In this document: piece by piece, positions 1-6,393 of the stretch
Position numbering within the stretch: the first letter of the stretch is position 1
Layout: the number at the start of each line of letters is the position of its first letter
NCBI GenBank assembly: GCA_900545015.1
Contig: UQXJ01000039.1
Location: 1-13,068 of the forward strand
DNA from: an uncultured Mollicutes bacterium
GTDB lineage: Bacteria; Bacillota_I; Bacilli_A; RFN20; CAG-826
Direction: 5' to 3'
DNA: 13,068 nt
Position numbers and translations under genes: made by a program
Notes under the pieces: model-generated
Databases searched by the model: none
What the model saw: only the letters and a program-made list of their open reading frames with translations
What the model was told of the DNA's origin: nothing

Positions 1-36
<36 letters not shown>

Positions 37-43
37 AATTTAT

Positions 44-1312
44 ATGTATTTCGAAGCTGATAAATTAAAAATTGGTTTCTTTAAAAGGAAAGGCAAACAT
101 ATACTTATTAATGATTTTACGTATCGTTTTGATAGTAATGGATTATATGTAATTTCTGGAATAAGTGGAATAGGAAAATCCTTTCTTTTAGGTACGCTTT
201 ATGGTTCTTATAAACCAATAAATGGTGAAATAAAATTTAACGGCGAAAACATTAAAAAGCGTGAAGTGTATGAAAAATACATTAAAAATATTTTCTTTTT
301 AACAACTCAAGGATTATTAATTAATGAATTAAAAATTAAAGATAATATTTCACTTTTTGGTGTTGATCCTAAAAAATTAGATTTAGATGGCTTTAATAAT
401 GTTGATAATTCAATTTTTGAAAAATATCCTAATGAAATTTCAAAAGGACAAAGCAAAATTATTGAACTTTTAATAGCTTTAAATTCAGAAAGAAAAATTT
501 TATTTTTAGATGAACCACTTGCTGGAATTGATGTAGATAATTTTGATAAGTGTTTAAATTTAATTGAAAACGCAAAAAAAGACAAAATTATTATTTTAGT
601 TACTCATGAAATGATTAAAACAAGCAAGGTTTCTGATGTAATTTTTGAAATCGAAAATCAAAATATTAATGTCATTAAAAAGAATGAAATAGATGAAAAA
701 AATGTTCATGAAGCGCCTATGATGATGAGAGAAAAAGGTGTTTATAAATATATTTTTAAAACTCTTTTAAGTAAGATTCGTTTTATCTTAAATGATTTTT
801 TAATTTTATTAGTTGCTAGTTTAACACTTTCTTTTTTAGGACTCTTACTCAATTTTAAATTAGTTTATAACTTCGTTGATGAAGAAGTTTTATCAACTTT
901 GGATGCGTTTATAGTGATTTTTCTTATGCTATTTTTGGTATTTTTGTTAGTCGATGCAATTTTATTTTTTACATTTGCAAGATATAGATATTTAAAAGAA
1001 TACAGATTAAATTATGTATTTAAACAGGTGAATTTAAATAAATTTGATAAGATTTTGATTACATCTATTCAGCTTTTACCATCTTTTATTTTCATGAACG
1101 CTTTGTATTTTGTAATAACTCTACCTGTTTTTATTGAATTACCGCAAACTATGAATGAAGATTTATATAAATATATTTATTCTTTTGATAAAGGGACACT
1201 ATCTTTAGGACTTGTTTACCTAATATTTATTTCATTATTTTTAATAATTTTTGCTTTTTATCATTTTATATATATAAAGAAAAAAGCAAAAATTGCTTTG
1301 GAGGTCAATTAA
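44..1312 (+). CDS. ABC transporter ATPase fused to a short four-helix FtsX-like membrane domain
   Basis: This 422-residue protein has an N-terminal ABC ATPase (about 1-215). Visible motifs are Walker A GISGIGKS (39-46), a Q-loop glutamine near 89, a variant signature ISKGQ (132-136), Walker B ending LDEP with D156/E157, D-loop GID (161-163) and H-loop H188. Four hydrophobic segments follow at about 250-270, 286-311, 340-362 and 387-410. The link between the second and third (YLK..RLN..F..VN, from 316) matches the same place in the next protein, which has a MacB/FtsX layout; here the outside domain between helices 1 and 2 is only about 15 residues. The start is supported by AAGGA at 33-37. The stop abuts the ATG of the next gene without a gap, so the two are surely co-translated and probably form a heterodimer in the membrane. 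Substrate unknown; peptide or antibiotic export, or envelope mechanotransmission, are possibilities by family only. Confidence 0.85.
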   Translation: MYFEADKLKIGFFKRKGKHILINDFTYRFDSNGLYVISGISGIGKSFLLGTLYGSYKPINGEIKFNGENIKKREVYEKYIKNIFFLTTQGLLINELKIKDNISLFGVDPKKLDLDGFNNVDNSIFEKYPNEISKGQSKIIELLIALNSERKILFLDEPLAGIDVDNFDKCLNLIENAKKDKIIILVTHEMIKTSKVSDVIFEIENQNINVIKKNEIDEKNVHEAPMMMREKGVYKYIFKTLLSKIRFILNDFLILLVASLTLSFLGLLLNFKLVYNFVDEEVLSTLDAFIVIFLMLFLVFLLVDAILFFTFARYRYLKEYRLNYVFKQVNLNKFDKILITSIQLLPSFIFMNALYFVITLPVFIELPQTMNEDLYKYIYSFDKGTLSLGLVYLIFISLFLIIFAFYHFIYIKKKAKIALEVN

Positions 1313-3514
1313 ATGAAAATTGAAATTTCAAATTTAAAAAAGACATTTGGCGAACTATGTGTTTATAATAATTTTAATCTTAATATAGAAGGCACAGGAC
1401 TTTATTTATTAAAAGGCAAAAATGGAGAAGGAAAAAGTACACTTTTTAATTTGGTTTCTTCATTTTTAGTTCCTAATGATGGCATCATTAAAATAAATGA
1501 TGAAAATGCAAGTTTAAGTACTTATCAAAAATATATTTCTTTATATAACGTTGATACAAATTTGCTTGATAATTTAACGGTAAAAGAAAATTTAGCTTCA
1601 GTAAATAATGATTATTTAAATCTTATTGAAAGATTTAATTTAAATTATCTTCTAGACAAAAAAATTGATCAAATTTCTAAAGGTGAAAAAGCACGTATTG
1701 GAATTATTAAAACGCTTTTATTAAATAAAGAGATTGTTCTTTTAGATGAGCCTTTTGCATATCTTGATTTAGATACTGCTAAAGATTTTTTAATGCTTTT
1801 AAAAGAATATTCAAAAGAGAGAATGATATTATTTACTAATCATTTTAGTGAACTTGAAGCTGATAACGAAATCAAAATTATAGAACTTAATAATGGTTTA
1901 GCATCTCCAGAATCTTTAAAAGGAAATGAATGTTTAAAAGCTAATAAAATAGATAATAAGAAGAAATCAAAACCTAAAAAATGGGTCATTAATTTATTAA
2001 AACCTAAAGCAAAATTTATATTGATGTTTGTATTTTTCATTCTTAGTATTGGTTGCCTTGTACCATCTTTAAATTTTTCTTTAACTTCAAAAAAAGATTT
2101 ATTTAATGAAATTTGTAAACAAGAAAACATCATTTATGCTGAATCTAGAAATAATGAAGAAATAATTAAGGGGTTTAATGAAAATAGCAACTACTCAAGA
2201 GAATTAAATAGTGTTTATTATTTATTAAGCAAAAAAGATGATGAGATGAAGTTACCAAGTTTATTTGTTACTCATGGTGATGCAATTAAGGTTGGAAATT
2301 CTACATACAAATTTGATTTTTCTAAAAAGAATCCTGAAATTTATTGCTCTAAAAATACTGCTGATTTCTTTGCAAAATATGGACTAGAAGGAATACAACT
2401 AAGTAATGTTTATAATTTTAAAAGCGAAATGATAAAACCAGAAAATATTTTTATCATGGATGAATTTAAAAAAGATAACATTGCATTTATTAATGAAAAA
2501 TATATCAATGATTTTGTTTCAAATAAAGCTTATTCATTAAACTGGAAATCATTTAATTTTGATAAACTTTCACCTGAAATTTCATCATATATGAGTTCGT
2601 GTAGCGGAATATTAGCAAATAAAAAATCTATTTTAGGACAATTAGATGAAGAAACAGTTTTAAAAGATGAACTTAAAAATAATGAAGTATCTTTATTGGT
2701 ACCTGAATCCAAAAAAGAAGATGTAGAAATAATGACTAAAGTTAAATCACTAGTTGGAAAAACAATACATTTTGATGAAAATAAATTAGAATCATTTAAT
2801 ATTTCTTCATTTTTTGACGAAATTATCCTTAAAAATTACACTGTTTTAAAAGATGATTATTTTAATAGTATTCATAGAGAGACGCCTTTTGGATATATTT
2901 TAAGTGATGAAATGTTTAACAAAATGAATAATTCATTGGATCTTGAATCTCCAATGTATGATAGATTATCTTCATTTTTAGTAACAACAAATGAATTAAC
3001 AAATGTTAATGCTGAAAGATATAATCAAGATTATACGTATTATAGTAATTCCGATAAAAGTGCAGATATTTCAAGATTTAATGCTCTAGAAGGAAAAGAT
3101 ATGATTCAAATGATGTGTTTAGCGATATCTTGTATTTTCTTAATTCTTTCTATTTATTACATCATAATGTATACAATAAATTATCTTAAACAAAATCAAT
3201 TAAATATTTTTGTTGAATTTCAAAATGGTTTATCTAAAAAAGACATTATGCTATCAAATTTTGTTCCAATAACTGTCACATTATTAATTGGAACAGTAGT
3301 TGGATCAATTATTTCAATACCAATTGGTATTTCAATTAATACATTTTTAAATGCATATTCTAATTCAACAAATAATATAAATTATTTTGCATTCAATGTT
3401 TTTCAATTTTTAATTATCGTAGGCTTATTTATTATCTTAAATTTAATAGTTTTCTTATTAATTAATAAAAAGTTAGACACTAAAAATAAAATTGATTTAT
3501 TAGTAAGAAAATAA
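1313..3514 (+). CDS. MacB-like ABC ATPase-permease with large extracytoplasmic domain
   Basis: This 733-residue protein runs ATPase, helix 1, large outside domain, helices 2-4, the order of MacB. ATPase motifs are Walker A GKNGEGKS (35-42), signature ISKGE (121-125), Walker B LLDEP with D145/E146, D-loop D152 and H-loop H177. A basic linker rich in Lys (about 210-234) precedes helix 1 (235-255). Residues 256-597 are hydrophilic and presumably outside. Helices 2-4 lie at about 598-622, 649-677 and 691-717. The GLSKKDI motif (639-645) between helices 2 and 3 resembles the conserved G-x-S-K-x-D-I of the FtsX/MacB permease domain. A strong site GGAGG (1300-1304), 8 bases before the ATG, lies inside the end of the upstream gene. 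MacB proper is a homodimer working with MacA; no MacA-like adaptor is seen here, and the partner is most likely the upstream fused ATPase. Substrate unknown. Confidence 0.87.
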   Translation: MKIEISNLKKTFGELCVYNNFNLNIEGTGLYLLKGKNGEGKSTLFNLVSSFLVPNDGIIKINDENASLSTYQKYISLYNVDTNLLDNLTVKENLASVNNDYLNLIERFNLNYLLDKKIDQISKGEKARIGIIKTLLLNKEIVLLDEPFAYLDLDTAKDFLMLLKEYSKERMILFTNHFSELEADNEIKIIELNNGLASPESLKGNECLKANKIDNKKKSKPKKWVINLLKPKAKFILMFVFFILSIGCLVPSLNFSLTSKKDLFNEICKQENIIYAESRNNEEIIKGFNENSNYSRELNSVYYLLSKKDDEMKLPSLFVTHGDAIKVGNSTYKFDFSKKNPEIYCSKNTADFFAKYGLEGIQLSNVYNFKSEMIKPENIFIMDEFKKDNIAFINEKYINDFVSNKAYSLNWKSFNFDKLSPEISSYMSSCSGILANKKSILGQLDEETVLKDELKNNEVSLLVPESKKEDVEIMTKVKSLVGKTIHFDENKLESFNISSFFDEIILKNYTVLKDDYFNSIHRETPFGYILSDEMFNKMNNSLDLESPMYDRLSSFLVTTNELTNVNAERYNQDYTYYSNSDKSADISRFNALEGKDMIQMMCLAISCIFLILSIYYIIMYTINYLKQNQLNIFVEFQNGLSKKDIMLSNFVPITVTLLIGTVVGSIISIPIGISINTFLNAYSNSTNNINYFAFNVFQFLIIVGLFIILNLIVFLLINKKLDTKNKIDLLVRK

Positions 3515-3587
3515 TTTGAAATTTAATGTTTAGGTCAATTTAAAAAGTTTGAAACATTTACTTTCTATGCATCGTTTTCTTTAACTA

Positions 3588-3596
3588 TGCTATAAT
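3588..3596 (+). promoter_or_regulatory. Extended -10 promoter of the CofE-like gene
   Basis: TGC followed by a perfect TATAAT (3591-3596) is an extended -10 element. No good -35 hexamer is present at 16-18 bp upstream, which fits an extended -10 promoter. The transcript would have a leader of about 50 bases holding a perfect 12-bp palindrome (ATATTTAAATAT, 3619-3630) and AAAGGAG (3639-3645), 8 bases before the ATG. Confidence 0.6.
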
Positions 3597-3653
3597 AGGA
3601 AGTACAAATTCAAAGTACATATTTAAATATTAAGCCTTAAAGGAGTTTTTTGT

Positions 3654-4847
3654 ATGGCACGTTTTATTGGAACATCATCTAGAGGTGTCCGTCTTCCAAT
3701 CCTTAAAGAGGGAGATAATCTTGCTAGAACTGTTGTTGATTCTATTTTAGCAGCAGTAAACAATAATGAATTAGTAGTAAAAGATAGAGACATTATTGCA
3801 ATCACTGAATCACTTGTTGCTAGAGTCCAAGGAAATTATGCAACAATTGATGATATCGCACTTTCTATTAAATCAAAAATGAATTCAGATCATATTGGTG
3901 TTATTTTTCCAATTCTTTCTCGTAATCGTTTTTCTATTTTATTAAAAGGAATGGCTAGAGCAACTAAAAAAATTACTCTTATGCTTTCCTATCCTAGTGA
4001 TGAAGTTGGAAATGCTCTTATTTCTCTTGATGATTTAGATGCATCTGGCGTTAATCCATATAGTGATGTATTAGACATTAAAAAATATCGTGATTTATTT
4101 GGATATAAATTACATGAATTTACTGGTGTTGATTATGTTGAACTTTATAGAGAAATTGTTGAAGGCGAAGGATGCGAATTTGAAGTAATTTTTGCAAATC
4201 ACGCTGAAGCAATTCTTGATTATACAAAAGATGTTATTAACTGTGATATTCATACACGTGCTAGAACAAAACGTATTTTATTGGCTAAAGGAGCAAATAA
4301 TGTTCTTTCATTAGATGAAATTTTAAGTGAACCTGTTAATGGCTCTGGATACAATGAAAAATACGGATTATTAGGAACAAACAAAGCAACAGAAGACACT
4401 GTAAAGCTTTTCCCTCGTGATGCTCAAGATTTATTAAATGAAATTCAAGCTGATATGTTTATTAAAACTGGAAAACACGTTGAAGTAATGGTTTATGGCG
4501 ATGGTGCTTTTAAAGATCCACAAGGAAAAATTTGGGAGCTCGCTGATCCTGTAGTTTCTCCATTCTTTACAAGTGGATTAAAGGGAACACCTAACGAATT
4601 AAAACTTAAATTCTTAGCTGATAATCAATATAAAGGCCTTGAAGGAGATGCGTTAAAAGAAGCTATTAAAAAAGAAATAAAAGCTAAAGATGCTAACCTT
4701 GTCGGAAAGATGGCAAGCGAAGGAACAACACCTCGTCAACTTACTGACTTAATTGGTTCATTATGTGATTTAACTTCAGGATCTGGAGATAAAGGTACTC
4801 CAGTTGTTTATATTCAAGGTTATTTTGATAACTACACAACTGAATAA
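3654..4847 (+). CDS. CofE-like gamma-glutamyl ligase family protein (F420-0:L-glutamate ligase homologue)
   Basis: This 397-residue protein matches the CofE/FbiB-N family (COG1478, PF01996) by its N-terminal pattern: R-G-x-R-x-P-I-x-K-E-G-D-N-L (10-23), then a stretch ending DIIAITESLVARVQG (46-60), corresponding to the 'gDvvviaqkvvSkaeG' region of CofE. A later YGDGAFKDP segment (281-289) is probably part of the GTP/metal site. At about 400 residues it is longer than archaeal CofE (about 250), but I recall this as the usual length of the Firmicutes branch. CofE adds glutamates to coenzyme F420-0 using GTP in the cytosol. No other F420 gene is visible here and F420 is not expected in such bacteria, so the true acceptor may differ; COG1478 relatives have been linked to folate in Chlamydia (recalled, not checked). 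Start chosen from AAAGGAG at 3639-3645. It is monocistronic, with its own promoter and a terminator downstream. Family fairly sure, reaction not. Confidence 0.8.
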   Translation: MARFIGTSSRGVRLPILKEGDNLARTVVDSILAAVNNNELVVKDRDIIAITESLVARVQGNYATIDDIALSIKSKMNSDHIGVIFPILSRNRFSILLKGMARATKKITLMLSYPSDEVGNALISLDDLDASGVNPYSDVLDIKKYRDLFGYKLHEFTGVDYVELYREIVEGEGCEFEVIFANHAEAILDYTKDVINCDIHTRARTKRILLAKGANNVLSLDEILSEPVNGSGYNEKYGLLGTNKATEDTVKLFPRDAQDLLNEIQADMFIKTGKHVEVMVYGDGAFKDPQGKIWELADPVVSPFFTSGLKGTPNELKLKFLADNQYKGLEGDALKEAIKKEIKAKDANLVGKMASEGTTPRQLTDLIGSLCDLTSGSGDKGTPVVYIQGYFDNYTTE

Positions 4848-4871
4848 AAATTAATTGGAAGAACAATAAAT

Positions 4872-4908
4872 AAGTTCTTTTGCTTAATTGCATTAGAACT
4901 TTTATTTT
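4872..4908 (+). terminator. Probable intrinsic terminator after the CofE-like gene
   Basis: AAGTTCT (4872-4878) pairs with AGAACTT (4895-4901) over 7 bp, with GC/GC inside the loop, followed by TTATTTT. It lies 24 bases after the stop codon. The stem is AT-rich and therefore modest. A competing stem, AAGAAC (4859-4864) with GTTCTT (4874-4879), shares the middle arm. Confidence 0.55.
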
Positions 4909-4938
4909 GGAAAAAATCATTTTAATAAATTGAAATCC

Positions 4939-4980
4939 CATTAAAAGAATGTGTGAAATTCAATAAAACTTTTATATGGA
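4939..4980. repeat. Imperfect inverted repeat in the convergent intergenic region
   Basis: CCATTAAAAG (4939-4948) pairs with CTTTTATATGG (4970-4980) over 10 bp with one bulged base and a 21-base loop. A second small stem follows, ACTACA (4995-5000) with TGTAGT (5007-5012) and then CTTTT. A third AT-rich stem is TTGAAAAA (5029-5036) with TTTTTCAA (5054-5061), just past the end of the minus-strand gene. One or more may terminate transcription from either side; none is a textbook terminator. I see nothing else in the 219 bases from 4848 to 5066. Confidence 0.35.
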
Positions 4981-5066
4981 ATCTCACTAGTTTGACTACA
5001 TGGATTTGTAGTACTTTTGGGCTGCTTTTTGAAAAAAACAAGGAATTGCAGGGTTTTTCAAGAATT

Positions 5067-5759
5067 TTAAAGCGTAGAATCGATTCTAGAAATGATATCT
5101 AGATAAGAAATATTGTTTGATTGAAATTTAATATTATATTGAAGATCGTTATATCTAAAAAATATTTTATCGCTTTTATTTGAGAAATATTTATTACGAA
5201 AATTTAAATCTAGTAATTCTAATTTTTTAAATTCTTTTAATTCTTTAAGACAGAAACCTTTTTTCTCGATAAAAATTTCACATTTTTCTGCTCCAATATA
5301 TCCAACTGCGTATTGAAGGATAGAAATAGTTTTATCTTTGTCGGAGTAATAACTAGCAGAAGTATCTAAGTTAGTTAAAAAAGGATAATAATTTTCAGCA
5401 ATAAAATCTTTATCGCTACCAACAAGATCGTTTTCGTAAAGTTGATCGTTACTTACAACTCTATATTGTTCGCTTCCAACTGTAAAATTATTTAGTTGAT
5501 AAAGCGTTACACCAACGCTTGATCCAATTACAGCTAAACAAAGAGAAGCTAAAACAGGTACAGCAAATTTTGGTTTAGAAATTACGGAGCAAAAAATCTT
5601 CTTTTCAACTTTTTTAGCATTCATGTGAATTTTTGCATTTTCTAGAATACTATCATTTTGAAAAGGCGTTTCATTAATAAAGTCTTTGCATATTTTATTA
5701 ATCTCTTCGTTTTTCATATCTCTACATACTATAACAAATTCAAAATTAATTTTGTCCAC
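5067..5759 (-). CDS. Single-pass membrane protein, putative anti-sigma factor of the adjacent ECF sigma
   Basis: The assignment rests mainly on context: the gene directly follows the sigma-factor gene on the same strand and overlaps it. The 230-residue protein has a cytoplasmic-looking N-terminal part (1-62, basic near 49-64), one membrane helix (about 65-88) and an outside domain of about 140 residues of unrecognised family. This is the topology of many anti-sigma factors, but the zinc-binding H-x3-C-x2-C motif is absent. The longest frame begins with GTG at 5759, 14 bases inside the sigma gene and without a visible ribosome binding site, so it would depend on translational coupling. An ATG at 5717 (residue 15), 28 bases after the sigma stop, would give a 216-residue protein, with only a weak AGAG before it. 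The last codons contain a perfect 14-bp palindrome (5075-5088). Alternative role: an unrelated membrane protein. Confidence 0.65.
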   Translation of the reverse strand: MDKINFEFVIVCRDMKNEEINKICKDFINETPFQNDSILENAKIHMNAKKVEKKIFCSVISKPKFAVPVLASLCLAVIGSSVGVTLYQLNNFTVGSEQYRVVSNDQLYENDLVGSDKDFIAENYYPFLTNLDTSASYYSDKDKTISILQYAVGYIGAEKCEIFIEKKGFCLKELKEFKKLELLDLNFRNKYFSNKSDKIFFRYNDLQYNIKFQSNNISYLDIISRIDSTL

Positions 5760-6285
5760 GATTTAGTGAATTTTTAATTTTTTCTTCGGCTTTTGATATC
5801 TCTTTAGCGACATAAGACTTACTTACACCTAATTCTTTAGCGATTTCTCTTACATTCATATCCATAAAATATTTTAAATAGATCATGTTTTTAAGAAGTG
5901 GAGTATCTAATAATTCAAATATAGATTCACAAAGAAGCTGATTTTTAGTTTTATCTAAATCGGTATTTAAAGAATTATTAAATAAGATATCATCATCATA
6001 ATTTATATATCTGTCTTCCTTTTTTAATAAATTTAAAGCATTATTTCTTGTAATTTTGATTACCCATCCATAACCATTACTCTTTTTGTATGAATTTATA
6101 TTATTAATTACATCAATTAAGGTATTTTGGGTAGAATCTTCAGCAAGACTATCGCTTTTAAGATAACTTTTCGAAATAAAAAAGATGGTTTTACCCATAA
6201 TTTTATAAAGAAGATCAACGCCTGTTTCATCTCCGTTTTTAATTAAAGTTAATGCTTTTTCAACTTCTAAAGTTACTTCATTCAT
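5746..6285 (-). CDS. ECF-type RNA polymerase sigma factor
   Basis: The 179-residue protein has the two-domain layout of ECF (group 4) sigma factors. Region 2 spans about 25-90, with the core-binding/-10 segment LAEDSTQNTLIDV (47-59) and a W/IT-R-N-x-x-L-N-L-L-K-K end (74-89). Region 4 spans about 112-174, with the helix-turn-helix MNVREIAKELGVSKSYVAKE (143-162). Length is normal for the class. It should direct RNA polymerase to a small set of promoters when released by the downstream membrane protein. The ATG (6285-6283) has no Shine-Dalgarno site, and a TGATATAAT promoter ends only 9 bases upstream, so the mRNA is probably leaderless. It is divergent from the glycosyltransferase gene, a plausible target. 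Perfect 14-bp inverted repeats lie just outside and at its 3' end. Confidence 0.85.
   Translation of the reverse strand: MNEVTLEVEKALTLIKNGDETGVDLLYKIMGKTIFFISKSYLKSDSLAEDSTQNTLIDVINNINSYKKSNGYGWVIKITRNNALNLLKKEDRYINYDDDILFNNSLNTDLDKTKNQLLCESIFELLDTPLLKNMIYLKYFMDMNVREIAKELGVSKSYVAKEISKAEEKIKNSLNRGQN
5747..5760 (-). repeat. 14-bp inverted repeat, arm at the sigma/anti-sigma junction
   Basis: On the minus strand this reads CGTGGACAAAATTA. It covers the last sigma codons and the GTG start candidate of the membrane protein. The identical sequence occurs on the plus strand at 6336-6349, so the arms are inverted and 575 bases apart, bracketing the sigma gene. Confidence 0.75.
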
Positions 6286-6294
6286 AACGCGAAA

Positions 6295-6303
6295 ATTATA
6301 TCA
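6295..6303 (-). promoter_or_regulatory. Extended -10 promoter of the sigma/anti-sigma pair
   Basis: Read on the minus strand this is TGA followed by TATAAT (6300-6295). The -35 position (about 6323-6318, CTTTTC) is poor. The predicted start, 6-8 bases after TATAAT, falls at about 6287-6289, two to four bases before the ATG. The promoter looks like housekeeping sigma-A type, not an evident autoregulated ECF promoter. Confidence 0.55.
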
Positions 6304-6335
6304 AAGAATAAAAATAAGAAAAGGTTTTTAAAAAG

Positions 6336-6349
6336 CGTGGACAAAATTA
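6336..6349 (+). repeat. 14-bp inverted repeat, arm between sigma and glycosyltransferase genes
   Basis: CGTGGACAAAATTA on the plus strand, identical to the minus-strand arm at 5747-5760. It includes TGGACA (6338-6343), a 5/6 match to the -35 consensus facing the glycosyltransferase gene, but the base run 17-18 bp further on (GTTATT) is a poor -10. It could be a promoter element or a protein-binding site; a chance match cannot be excluded. Confidence 0.7.
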
Positions 6350-6393
6350 CATCTTGAATTGTTATTTCTATATATAAAAAGGAGATTAACTTT

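Noticed and set aside
307..585. Antisense open frame within the first ABC gene; similar ones at 1840-2133, 2530-2712, 3623-3805, 4741-4941 and 11453-11662
   Set aside because: They lie mostly opposite conserved ATPase, CofE-like or sensor coding sequence, have no ribosome binding sites noticed, and have low-complexity translations typical of shadows of AT-rich genes.
44..3514. BceAB- or lantibiotic-type transporter
   Set aside because: Those systems have a separate ATPase and a ten-helix permease; here both proteins are ATPase-permease fusions with four helices, and no bacteriocin precursor or Bce-type kinase adjoins them.
3654..4847. Evidence that the organism makes coenzyme F420
   Set aside because: A single CofE-like gene without other cof/fbi genes nearby is not enough; the family is wider than the pathway.
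5075..5088. Perfect palindrome TAGAATCGATTCTA as an operator
   Set aside because: It lies within the last codons of the membrane protein gene, away from any promoter, and short palindromes are common in AT-rich DNA.
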